DNA of 51,082 nt from Candidatus Omnitrophota bacterium (GTDB lineage: Bacteria > Omnitrophota > Gorgyraeia > Zapsychrales > Fredricksoniimonadaceae). Below, piece after piece: positions 26,231-34,560 of this stretch. The stretch spans positions 1 to 51,082 of the forward strand of contig JACQCF010000028.1 in the NCBI GenBank assembly GCA_016201795.1, written 5' to 3'. The notes under the pieces were generated by a model. That model had not been told where the DNA came from, did no database searches, and saw only the letters and a program-made list of their open reading frames with translations. Numbering within the stretch: the stretch's first letter is position 1; each line of letters starts with the position of its first letter. A program made the translations under genes and the position numbers.

Positions 26231-26890
26231 ATGAAGAAATTATGGATATTTTTATGCGTTATGTTGTTAAGTTCTGTTGTTTTTGCCGAAACGATTAATT
26301 TCAAAAACGGGCATAGTATGACCGGCAAGATATTAGAAAAGAACGCGCAAAGCATTAAAATCGATTTAAATGGTGTAGCCGTGACGTATTATGCGGATGA
26401 AATCAAAGATATCGATGGCCAGCCTATGGCGCCAGAACCGGCAGCGGCTTCAACGCTTGAGCCAATGCCCCTGCCGGCTCCTACACCAACCCCTGCGTCA
26501 GTTCCTGTGTCTCTGGTCAATCCGACCTTTTTAGCCACGGATGATCCCGCAGAGAAAAAAGTGCTGATTTTGAAATTTATTGATGTCTTTGGCACCCGGC
26601 TGTCCCTGACGCGGAATTTTGAGGGCATGCTTAATCTTTTATCCAAGCAAAAGCCCGAAGAGGTTCAAAAAATCCGCGATCGGGTTAAAGTGGATGAAAT
26701 CATCGAGCGGCTTATCCCTTTGTATGACAAGCACTTTACGGCTGAAGAATTAAAGACTTACATCGATTTCTACTCCTCAGACAAGGGGCAGAAGCTCATT
26801 TCCAGTATCGGCGCGATTGTGAAAGAAAGCATCCAGGTCAGCGCGGATTATTTTAAAGAGAAATTCCCCGAAATGGGCAAGAAGCAATAA
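26231..26890 (+). CDS. Secreted DUF2059-like protein with small beta-barrel
   Basis: 219 residues from the ATG at 26231, chosen because AGGAGG lies 7 nt upstream and the start gives a clean signal peptide (MKKLWIFLCVMLLSSVVFAE). Next comes an INFKNGHSMTGKILE...DEIKDIDG segment resembling the barrel in the protein at 11965, a Pro/Ala/Thr linker and a helical C-terminal domain with the DUF2059-like pattern FTAEELKTYIDFYSSDKGQKL. Predicted periplasmic; function unknown. Monocistronic, followed by the pur promoter. Confidence 0.78.
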   Translation: MKKLWIFLCVMLLSSVVFAETINFKNGHSMTGKILEKNAQSIKIDLNGVAVTYYADEIKDIDGQPMAPEPAAASTLEPMPLPAPTPTPASVPVSLVNPTFLATDDPAEKKVLILKFIDVFGTRLSLTRNFEGMLNLLSKQKPEEVQKIRDRVKVDEIIERLIPLYDKHFTAEELKTYIDFYSSDKGQKLISSIGAIVKESIQVSADYFKEKFPEMGKKQ

Positions 26891-26964
26891 ATTTTTTATG
26901 ATTCATAACTATATTGTTACCAAAAGGTTATGATATTTAAAGGGTTTAATCCTGCTTTTTTGAG

Positions 26965-26993
26965 TTGACCTTATAAATATTATCTGTTATATT
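26965..26993 (+). promoter_or_regulatory. Promoter of the purine operon
   Basis: TTGACC (26965-26970), 17-bp spacer, TATATT (26988-26993). The leader of about 90 nt contains a family A palindrome and an AAGGAG ribosome site before purB. I see no guanine-riboswitch core in this leader. Confidence 0.72.
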
Positions 26994-27018
26994 AACCGCG
27001 TTTTATTCCTTCCTTAAC

Positions 27019-27062
27019 CCTTCGACTTTTCGCTCAGGGTTAATCCTGAGTGTAATCGAAGG
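27019..27062. repeat. CCTTCGAC...CTCAGG inverted repeat (family A)
   Basis: CCTTCGAC...CTCAGG pairs with CCTGAG...TCGAAGG, inside the purB leader. It belongs to the same family as 12821 and 47452. Confidence 0.78.
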
Positions 27063-27091
27063 ATTAATATTAACCATTTCAAGGAGTTGCC

Positions 27092-28387
27092 ATGATTGAT
27101 CGTTACTCGCTGTCCAAAATGAGCCGTATTTGGTCTGATGAGCATAAAATGGACACTATGCTCAAAATTGAAATCCTAGCCTGCGAGGCCATGACCAAGT
27201 TGGGCATGATCCCCAAGCCGGCGATGGAAAAAATCCGCAAAAATGCGAAATTCGATTTGGAAGAAGTGCGCCGCCTGGAAGAACGAACCAAACATGATGT
27301 GGTGGCTTTTATTCAAAACGTCGGTCAGAATTTGGGGCCGGAAGCACAATACTTGCACATGGGCATGACCTCTTCGGATTTGCTGGATACGTCGCTGTCA
27401 ATACAATGCGTGGAGGCCTGCGATATTTTAATTGGTGACGTCAAGAAACTGGCGGGCGTTATTAAAGAAAAAGCTAAGAAATACAAAGATACGGTCTGCA
27501 TTGCCCGCACCCACGGCGTGCACGCGGAGCCGACGACTTTTGGTCTGAAGCTGGCGATCTGGTATGACGAGATGGTGCGCAACCTTGAACGTCTGCAACA
27601 GGCCCGTGAGATGATGCGCCACGGCAAACTCTCCGGTGCCGTGGGGACTTATGCCAATATTGACCCCAGCGTGGAAGAGTATGTGTGCGAACAATTGAAT
27701 TTAAAGCCGGCCAATGTGGCCACTCAAGTCATTCAGCGTGATTTGCATTGCCATTTTGTTACCACCATGGCCATGATCGGCTGTTCGCTGGAGAAATTCG
27801 CCACCGAAATCCGCTCTTTGCAAAAAACCGAAATTCTCGAGGTGGAAGAGCCGTTTTTCAAAGGACAAATCGGTTCCTCCGCCATGCCGCATAAGAGAAA
27901 TCCGGTGACCTGCGAGCGCATCTGCGGGCTGTCACGCATTTTACGGGCCAATGCCATGGTGGCGTTTGAAAATATCAATCTCTGGCATGAGCGCGACATC
28001 AGCCATTCCTCCGCTGAGCGCATCATTTTGCCGGATTCGACAGCCGCTTTAAATTATATGCTCAATAAATTTATTCCTATCGTCGAGGGACTTTTGGTTT
28101 ATCCGAAAAATATGATCGCCTCGCTTTCAAAGACCAAGGGCCTGATCTACTCCCAGCGCCTGCTTCTGGAGCTTATGAAAAAAGGACTCTCCCGCGATGC
28201 GGCGTATGATATTATTCAATCCAGCGCCATGCAGGTTTGGCAGGAGAACTCGGAATTTAAAGATGTGCTCTATCGCGATCGGCGCGTACGCAAATATCTG
28301 TCCAAGAATGAAATTGATGGCTGTTTTGATATCAAATACTATATCCGTCATCGGGACCGCATCTTCAAACGCGCAGGGATCAAATAA
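27092..28387 (+). CDS. purB: Adenylosuccinate lyase
   Basis: 431 residues. It cleaves SAICAR to AICAR and adenylosuccinate to AMP, acting twice in purine synthesis. The fumarase/aspartase signature SSAMPHKRNP, the His motif GMTSSDLLDTSLS and TRTHGVHAEPTTFG (seen as ARTHGVHAEPTT) are present; length is typical. AAGGAG precedes the ATG. First gene of the purine operon, three bases from purC. Confidence 0.97.
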   Translation: MIDRYSLSKMSRIWSDEHKMDTMLKIEILACEAMTKLGMIPKPAMEKIRKNAKFDLEEVRRLEERTKHDVVAFIQNVGQNLGPEAQYLHMGMTSSDLLDTSLSIQCVEACDILIGDVKKLAGVIKEKAKKYKDTVCIARTHGVHAEPTTFGLKLAIWYDEMVRNLERLQQAREMMRHGKLSGAVGTYANIDPSVEEYVCEQLNLKPANVATQVIQRDLHCHFVTTMAMIGCSLEKFATEIRSLQKTEILEVEEPFFKGQIGSSAMPHKRNPVTCERICGLSRILRANAMVAFENINLWHERDISHSSAERIILPDSTAALNYMLNKFIPIVEGLLVYPKNMIASLSKTKGLIYSQRLLLELMKKGLSRDAAYDIIQSSAMQVWQENSEFKDVLYRDRRVRKYLSKNEIDGCFDIKYYIRHRDRIFKRAGIK

Positions 28388-28390
28388 CCT

Positions 28391-29095
28391 ATGCAAAAAC
28401 TACAGTCCATTTATGAAGGCAAGGCCAAGGTTCTCTACACCACCGAGGATGACGGCCTTTTGATTCAGTATTTTAAAGACGATGCCACGGCCTTTAATGC
28501 CCAGAAAAAAGGCACGATCCATCAAAAGGGCATTATGAATAACCGCATCGCGGCCAAGATTTTTGAATACTTAAGCGCTCAAGGCATCCCGACTCATTTT
28601 GTCAAAACGCTTAGCGACCGGGAGATGCTGGTGAAAAAAGTTTCCATTGTCCCCGTCGAGGTCATTGTGCGAAACCGCGCCGCCGGCTCTTTATGCCGGT
28701 TTCTGGGTTTGGCGGAAGGGACGGCCCTAGCTTGTCCAACGCTGGAATTCTGTTATAAAAACGACGCTTTGGGGGACCCTTTGATCAATGAATATCACAT
28801 CAGGGCGCTGAATTTAGCCACCGAAGGGGAGATCAAAGAAATTTCTGGGATGGCGCTGTCGATTAATGAGCATTTAAAGAATTTTTTCTTGAAGCTCAAC
28901 ATTGAATTGATTGACTTTAAGCTGGAATTCGGCCGGTATAACGGTCAGATTATCCTGGCGGATGAAATTTCTCCCGATACCTGCCGTTTATGGGAAGTGG
29001 GAACGGGTAATAAACTGGACAAAGACCGGTTCCGTCGAGACCTGGGCAATATTGAGCAAGCCTACCAAGAGGTTCTTCGTCGGGTAATTCAATGA
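28391..29095 (+). CDS. purC: SAICAR synthase
   Basis: 234 residues, the bacterial single-domain size. PurC joins aspartate to CAIR with ATP. Seen: YEGKAKVLYTT, DDATAFNAQKKG, the VEVIVRNRAAGSLCRF motif, IDFKLEFGR and the ADEISPDTCRLW signature. Its stop overlaps the ATG of the PurL fusion (ATGA), indicating coupling. Confidence 0.97.
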   Translation: MQKLQSIYEGKAKVLYTTEDDGLLIQYFKDDATAFNAQKKGTIHQKGIMNNRIAAKIFEYLSAQGIPTHFVKTLSDREMLVKKVSIVPVEVIVRNRAAGSLCRFLGLAEGTALACPTLEFCYKNDALGDPLINEYHIRALNLATEGEIKEISGMALSINEHLKNFFLKLNIELIDFKLEFGRYNGQIILADEISPDTCRLWEVGTGNKLDKDRFRRDLGNIEQAYQEVLRRVIQ

Positions 29096-31995
29096 TTTGG
29101 CGCGTTGAAATCAAACAGAAAAGCGGACTTTTGGATGCCGGTGGCCAAGCTGTTTTAAAAGACATTGTTGATTTAGGGGTTTCTTCCATCCAAGATGTCC
29201 GGGTGGTTGGCGTTTATCTTTTAGAAGGCCAGCTTTCCCGTGAAGATGTCAAGCGCGTTTGCCAAGAGCTTCTGGTTGATCCCATCGTCGAGGAATATGG
29301 GTTTTCATCCTCCCCTAAGAAAGAATCTCAAGCCCACTCTATTATTGAAATCGCCTATAACCCCGGGGTCATGGATCCGGTGGAAGCCTCCACTCTTAAA
29401 GGCATCCGTGATTTAGGAATTGCTCAAATCCAGGCGGTGCGTACCGCCAAACAGTATCATTTCTGGGGCGCTTTATCTAAGAAAGACATTGAACACATCA
29501 CCCATCGTTTGCTCATGAATAAACTCATTCAGCACGCGGTTGAATCTGCGGCGCAGGCCATACCCACGACACTGACCTTAGGGGCCGCCTCAAAAGCTCA
29601 ATTTGATGTTCTTATCGTCGAGCTGCTCAAAGCCAGCCATAAGGATTTGATGCAAATTTCCAAAAAGGGACAGTTGTATTTAAGCCTCAATGAGATGAAA
29701 ACTATCCAGGCACATTTTAAAAAGGAAGGTCGCAATCCGACGGATGTCGAACTGGAAACCTTTGCGCAAACCTGGAGCGAGCATTGCCATCATAAAACTT
29801 TCCGCGGGATTATCCGCTACCGTGAAGGTCAAAAGGGCAGGCCTAAGATTATCCGCAGTTTGTTTAAAAGCACCATCGCCAAAGTCACCAGGGACCTTAA
29901 TAAAAAATGGTGTGTTTCCGTTTTTCACGACAATGCGGGGGTGATTGCTTTTGATAAGGATTACCATGTTTGTTTTAAGGTGGAAACACACAATCATCCC
30001 TCGGCCCTGGAGCCTTTTGGCGGGGCCAATACTGGTGTCGGCGGCGTCATCCGCGATATTTTAGGCACAGGCCTGGCCGCCAAGCCGCTGGCGAACACGG
30101 ATGTGTTTTGTTTTGCGCCGCCGGATACGCCTGCCAGAGATATTCCGGCCGGTGCTTTGCATCCTAAACGCGTGATGAAAGGGGTTGTTTCTGGCGTGCG
30201 CGATTACGGCAATAAAATGGGTATTCCCACGGTCAACGGGGCCATTGTTTTCGATAAACATTTTGTGGGCAACCCTCTGGTTTTCTGCGGCAATGTGGGA
30301 TTGATACCCCGGGGTAAAGAAATAAAGCAGGTCAATAAGGGGGATTTGATCGTGGCCATCGGCGGCAGAACCGGCCGTGATGGTATTCACGGCGCCACAT
30401 TTTCATCGGGGGAGCTGACCAGCCAGTCCGAGATGGTTTCTTCGGGGGCGGTGCAAATCGGCAACCCCATCGAGGAGAAAAAACTGCTGGATGCTCTGAT
30501 GAAAGCCAGAGAGCGTCATTTATATTCGTCCATCACCGACTGCGGTGCCGGCGGGTTTTCCAGTGCCGTCGGGGAAATGGGGGCTCAAACCGGCGCGCGG
30601 GTGGATTTGGACAAAGCGCCCTTGAAATACCAGGGGCTTCGTTACACGGAAGTGTGGATTTCTGAGTCGCAGGAGCGTATGATTATGTCGGTACCGCCGG
30701 CGCATAGTGATGAGCTGCTGAAGATTTTTGACGACGAGAACGTGGAGGCGTGCGTTTTAGGGGAATTTGACGGCAGCGGGCGTTTGCAATTGTTTTTCCA
30801 CGGCCATCAGGTGTGTGATTTGGACATGCGTTTTCTACACGACGGTATTCCCCTCATCACCAAAGACGCCGTCTATCAGCCGCCGAAGTTAAAAGCGGAA
30901 AAATTAGCGGACAAAGAAAATTTAACCGATGATTTGTGTGCGGCCTTGAGCCATTTTAACGTGGCGTCCAAAGAATCCGTCATTCGCGTTTATGATCATG
31001 AAGTGCAGGGCACCAGCGTCGTCAAACCCCTGGTAGGGATTCATACCGACGGCCCGTCGGATGCGGCGGTCATTGCCCCGCGGCTGGGGTTTAACAAAGG
31101 GCTGGCGATCAGTAACGGTATCAATGTGCGTCTGGGTATGATTGATCCGTTTTGGATGGCGGCTTCCTGTATTGATGAGGCCATTCGTCAGATTATTGCC
31201 GTCGGTGGGTCCCTGGAGCGTATGGCTTTGCTGGATAATTTTTGTTGGGGCAATCCCGATAAAGAAGATCGTTTAGGAACGCTGGTGCGCTGCGCGCAAG
31301 GTTGTTATAAGGCGGCCAAGGCTTTCGGCACTCCGTTTATTTCCGGCAAGGACAGTCTGTACAATGAGTATACGCATCAAGGAAGGTCACTGGCCATCCC
31401 GGGGACGATTTTGATCTCCGCGATGGGCATTCTCGAGGATATTTCTAAAGCCGTGACCATGGATTTGAAAAAAACGGGCAACAGTATTTATGTGGTGGGC
31501 ACGACCTTTGATGAGCTGGGTGGATCCATTTATTTAGCCAATGAAGGTCAGTTGGGCCAAAACGTGCCTCGGGTACGTTTCCCGACAGCTATCAAAACGT
31601 ATCAGGCTATTGAAAAAGTAGTAGAAAAAGGACTCATTGCCTCGATGCATGATGTTTCTGAAGGTGGCTTGGCCGTGGCTTTAGCCGAGATGGCTTTTGC
31701 CGGCGGTCGTGGAATAACCGGCTTTGTGAAAGCCGTGCCTTATCAAGGCAAGTCCCGCCATAGGCGGGATCGGGAGGATGTGATTTTGTTTTCGGAATCC
31801 AACTCCCGCCTGCTGGTAGAGGTGGAATCTCGTCATGAAAAAGCTTTTAAACAAATGCTTAAAGGCATTGTCCATGCTAAGATTGCCAGCGTTGAAGCGT
31901 CGTCCGAGATGATGGTTTATGGACTTAAGGATCAAGTGGTGATCAATGCCAATATTTTTGATTTGAAGCAAGTCTGGAAAAACCCTCTTTTTTAA
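29092..31995 (+). CDS. purL: FGAM synthase, tandem PurS-PurS-PurL fusion
   Basis: 967 residues. It makes formylglycinamidine ribonucleotide from FGAR, ATP and glutamine-derived ammonia supplied by PurQ. Two PurS-like units (about 1-80 and 82-165, each with a D(L/I)G(V/I)..IQ.VR pattern) are fused to a small-type PurL. PurL hallmarks: TWSEHCHHKTF, KVETHNHPSALEPFGGANTGVGG, DCGAGGFSSAVGEMG, HDVSEGGLAVALAEMAF. PurS normally is a separate small protein acting as a dimer, so the two fused copies could supply that dimer within one chain. An insert at about residues 887-895 (GKSRHRRDRE) is repeat-encoded. Confidence 0.95.
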   Translation: MIWRVEIKQKSGLLDAGGQAVLKDIVDLGVSSIQDVRVVGVYLLEGQLSREDVKRVCQELLVDPIVEEYGFSSSPKKESQAHSIIEIAYNPGVMDPVEASTLKGIRDLGIAQIQAVRTAKQYHFWGALSKKDIEHITHRLLMNKLIQHAVESAAQAIPTTLTLGAASKAQFDVLIVELLKASHKDLMQISKKGQLYLSLNEMKTIQAHFKKEGRNPTDVELETFAQTWSEHCHHKTFRGIIRYREGQKGRPKIIRSLFKSTIAKVTRDLNKKWCVSVFHDNAGVIAFDKDYHVCFKVETHNHPSALEPFGGANTGVGGVIRDILGTGLAAKPLANTDVFCFAPPDTPARDIPAGALHPKRVMKGVVSGVRDYGNKMGIPTVNGAIVFDKHFVGNPLVFCGNVGLIPRGKEIKQVNKGDLIVAIGGRTGRDGIHGATFSSGELTSQSEMVSSGAVQIGNPIEEKKLLDALMKARERHLYSSITDCGAGGFSSAVGEMGAQTGARVDLDKAPLKYQGLRYTEVWISESQERMIMSVPPAHSDELLKIFDDENVEACVLGEFDGSGRLQLFFHGHQVCDLDMRFLHDGIPLITKDAVYQPPKLKAEKLADKENLTDDLCAALSHFNVASKESVIRVYDHEVQGTSVVKPLVGIHTDGPSDAAVIAPRLGFNKGLAISNGINVRLGMIDPFWMAASCIDEAIRQIIAVGGSLERMALLDNFCWGNPDKEDRLGTLVRCAQGCYKAAKAFGTPFISGKDSLYNEYTHQGRSLAIPGTILISAMGILEDISKAVTMDLKKTGNSIYVVGTTFDELGGSIYLANEGQLGQNVPRVRFPTAIKTYQAIEKVVEKGLIASMHDVSEGGLAVALAEMAFAGGRGITGFVKAVPYQGKSRHRRDREDVILFSESNSRLLVEVESRHEKAFKQMLKGIVHAKIASVEASSEMMVYGLKDQVVINANIFDLKQVWKNPLF
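31753..31775. repeat. Palindrome in frame within purL (family D)
   Basis: TCCCGCC-ata-GGCGGGA followed by TCGGGA. The same TCCCGCC-n3-GGCGGGATCGGGA core occurs upstream of the trans-sulfuration gene (43295-43317). It adds a charged HRRDRE-type loop to PurL. Confidence 0.75.
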
Positions 31996-32005
31996 GGAAA
32001 ACAAC

Positions 32006-32668
32006 ATGACCAAAATTAAAAAACATCCCCAAGTTCCTGATTTAGAAATGATGGAAGACCCCTGGCGAATTTTTCGCATTATGGCGGAATTCGTTGACGG
32101 GTTTGAAGAGCTTAAGAGTATTGGCACGGCGGTGAGTATTTTTGGTTCCGCCCGTATTCAACCCGGCCATCCTTATTATCGAGCGGCCGAGCAAACAGCG
32201 TATCTTTTAGTGAAGGCCGGTTACGGTGTCATCACCGGCGGAGGCCCCAGTATTATGGAAGCGGCCAATAAAGGAGCGGCCAGAGCCGGGGGCAGATCCA
32301 TCGGCCTTAATATTGATTTGCCTTTTGAGCAGAAACCGAATCTCTATATCAATCATTTGATCAATTTCCATTATTTTTTCTGCCGCAAGGTGTGTTTCGT
32401 CAAATATGCCAAGGCGTTTGTGATTTTCCCTGGCGGTTACGGCACGCTGGATGAATTCTTCGAGAGTATTACGCTGATTCAAACCGAACGCATGGACAGG
32501 TTTCCCGTGATTCTTTATGGCACCAGTTATTGGAAGGGCCTTTTGGACTGGTTTAAATCTTCGGTACTCAAAGAAAAATGCATCGACCCTAAAGATTTGA
32601 ATATCATTGAGATCATCGATAAGCCGCAGGACATAGTGAAAAGCATCAAGAAATTTTATAAGAAATAG
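32006..32668 (+). CDS. LOG-family nucleotide 5'-monophosphate phosphoribohydrolase
   Basis: 220 residues. The Rossmann-like family (TIGR00730/LOG, once called lysine decarboxylase-like) is recognised by SIFGSARIQPGHPYY, GYGVITGGGPSIMEAANKGA and PGGYGTLDEFFE, which carry the substrate-binding Arg and Glu. Members cleave nucleoside monophosphates to base and ribose-5-phosphate. It lies between purL and purQ, an uncommon place, which suggests a purine nucleotide as substrate; this is inference. AAGGA precedes the ATG; two bases separate it from purQ. Confidence 0.88.
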   Translation: MTKIKKHPQVPDLEMMEDPWRIFRIMAEFVDGFEELKSIGTAVSIFGSARIQPGHPYYRAAEQTAYLLVKAGYGVITGGGPSIMEAANKGAARAGGRSIGLNIDLPFEQKPNLYINHLINFHYFFCRKVCFVKYAKAFVIFPGGYGTLDEFFESITLIQTERMDRFPVILYGTSYWKGLLDWFKSSVLKEKCIDPKDLNIIEIIDKPQDIVKSIKKFYKK

Positions 32669-32670
32669 AT

Positions 32671-33462
32671 ATGATTAAAAATCCAAAAGTTTTAGTTCTA
32701 CGCACCGCCGGAACCAACTGCAATGAGGAAACGGCATTTGGCTTTTCTTATTTTGGCGCCTCGGTGGATCAGATGCATGTCCATGCCTTGGCCACAGGGC
32801 AAAGCAAGCTGGCGGATTATCATATTTTGGTCCTACCCGGCGGCTTTAGCTACGGCGATGATATCGCCTCTGGCCGCATTTTAGCCAATGAGCTGCGTTT
32901 GAAATTAGGCGAGGATATCAAAAAATTTATTGCCGACGGCAAACTGGTCCTCGGTATTTGTAATGGTTTTCAGATTTTAACCAAGGCTGGTATTTTGCCG
33001 GGACTGAGCTCCAGCACAGGTCAAGAAGCGACGCTATTTCATAACGACTCTGCTAAATTCGAAGCACGCTGGGTGCATTTGTCAGTCACGGGAGGAAAAT
33101 GTGTTTGGACACAAGGGATACCCGCTCAAATTTATCTACCCGTAGCTCATGGGGAGGGGAAATTCATTCCGCGTGACTCTAAGGTCCTTGATGCTTTAAG
33201 GGGCAATGGTCAAATTGTGTTTCGTTATCGAACAGCCAGCGGGACCAGTCCTTCGTATCCAGATAATCCCAATGGTTCCATCGAGCATATTGCCGGCATT
33301 TGTGATCCGACGGGCCGGGTGCTGGGCTTAATGCCTCATCCCGAGCGTCATTTCTTAAACCATCAGCATCCGTTCTGGTCTAGGCTGGGTAAAAAAGAAA
33401 AGCTAGGCGATGGAGCGAAAATTTTTGAGAACGGCATCAAATACGTGAAAGAAAACTTATGA
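32671..33462 (+). CDS. purQ: FGAM synthase glutaminase subunit PurQ
   Basis: 263 residues. A class I glutamine amidotransferase supplying ammonia to PurL: nucleophile Cys97 in GICNGFQ, and the His/Glu pair in LMPHPERH. GTNCNEETAFGF and PGGFSYGDDIASGR are PurQ-typical. The length fits the stand-alone subunit that works with PurS and small PurL, matching the fusion two genes upstream. Overlaps purM by four bases. Confidence 0.96.
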   Translation: MIKNPKVLVLRTAGTNCNEETAFGFSYFGASVDQMHVHALATGQSKLADYHILVLPGGFSYGDDIASGRILANELRLKLGEDIKKFIADGKLVLGICNGFQILTKAGILPGLSSSTGQEATLFHNDSAKFEARWVHLSVTGGKCVWTQGIPAQIYLPVAHGEGKFIPRDSKVLDALRGNGQIVFRYRTASGTSPSYPDNPNGSIEHIAGICDPTGRVLGLMPHPERHFLNHQHPFWSRLGKKEKLGDGAKIFENGIKYVKENL

Positions 33463-34460
33463 GCAAGTCTTTGACCTATAAAAAAGCCGGCGTTGATATT
33501 GCCAAGGCCAATCGGTTAGTAGATGATATCAAAGCCATGGCTGAATCCACGACTACAGCCAAAGTGTTGAACCGGCCGCAGTCGTTCGGGGCTTTGTTTG
33601 GGCTGGATTTAAAAGGCTATAAGAGGCCTGTTTTGGTTTCTTCCACCGACGGGGTGGGGACTAAACTCTTGGTAGCGAGCCTGGTGGGCAAGCATGATAC
33701 CGTGGGCATTGATCTGGTGGCCATGAACGTCAACGATGTGCTCTGCTGTGGGGCTCAACCACTATTCTTTTTGGATTATATCGCCGCAGGAAAACTTAAC
33801 AATACGACCATGAAATCCGTGATGAAAGGAATTGTCAGGGGCTGTCAACTATCAGGCTGCGCGCTGATCGGTGGAGAAACGGCGGAAATGCCGGATATGT
33901 ACAGAGGTGAGGATTATGATTTGGCCGGTTTTACCGTCGGGGTAGTGGAACGCGATAGAATAGTGGACGGCTCAAGCATGAAAGTAGGGGATGTGCTGAT
34001 CGGCTTACCTTCCTCAGGGTTGCACTCCAACGGCTATTCGCTGGCGCGCAAAGCGTTAAGCGTTAGAGAACAGAAACAATACGCGCAAGCATTGCTTAAG
34101 CCCACTCGCATTTACGTTAAGCCGGTACTGGCTTTATTAAAGAAGTTTACCGTCAAAGGTATGAGCCATATGACCGGAGGCGCCTGGTATGAGAAGCTGA
34201 CTAAGATTCTACCTAAGGGGCTGGCCTTCTCTATATATAAGGGCAGCTGGTCAATCCCGGGGATTTTTCAATTGATTCAGGATAAAGGCCGTGTGCCCGA
34301 GCATGACATGTACAAGACCTTTAACATGGGCATCGGCTTTGCGCTGGTGGTTTCCTCTAAAGATGTCGTCGGTGTTCAGGCTCTGTTACGCCGTCAGGCC
34401 CAAGAGTCGTTTTTGATCGGTAAGGTTCTACAGAGTAGTAAGAAGATTGTATTTAAATAG
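33459..34460 (+). CDS. purM: AIR synthase
   Basis: 333 residues. PurM cyclises FGAM to aminoimidazole ribonucleotide. Seen: the N-terminal LTYKKAGVDI, VSSTDGVGTKL, the DLVAMNVNDVLCCGAQPLFFLDY block, GGETAEMPDMY and GLPSSGLHSNGYSLAR. ATGA-type overlap with purQ. A palindromic element follows before purD. Confidence 0.97.
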   Translation: MSKSLTYKKAGVDIAKANRLVDDIKAMAESTTTAKVLNRPQSFGALFGLDLKGYKRPVLVSSTDGVGTKLLVASLVGKHDTVGIDLVAMNVNDVLCCGAQPLFFLDYIAAGKLNNTTMKSVMKGIVRGCQLSGCALIGGETAEMPDMYRGEDYDLAGFTVGVVERDRIVDGSSMKVGDVLIGLPSSGLHSNGYSLARKALSVREQKQYAQALLKPTRIYVKPVLALLKKFTVKGMSHMTGGAWYEKLTKILPKGLAFSIYKGSWSIPGIFQLIQDKGRVPEHDMYKTFNMGIGFALVVSSKDVVGVQALLRRQAQESFLIGKVLQSSKKIVFK

Positions 34461-34471
34461 AAAGGTATAGT

Positions 34472-34551
34472 AAGCGGGTGGCCGAAGGAGGGGTATCCCC
34501 ATCGCCCGCAAGAATGAGGACGATGGGGATACCTGAGGACAGGACCCGCTT
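34472..34551. repeat. 80-bp palindromic element between purM and purD (family E)
   Basis: Outer arms AAGCGGGT / ACCCGCTT and inner 13-bp arms GGTATCCCCATCG (34492-34504) / CGATGGGGATACC (34521-34533) form a large perfect-armed dyad. The right half continues TGAGGACAGG as in the copy at 16224. No T-run follows, so it is probably not a terminator. Confidence 0.82.
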
Positions 34552-34560
34552 AGGCAGAAT

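Noticed and set aside
26891-26940. Terminator after the DUF2059-like gene (TCATAAC / GTTATGA)
   Set aside because: Seven-bp AT-rich stem with a 17-nt loop and no proper T-run; too weak to call.
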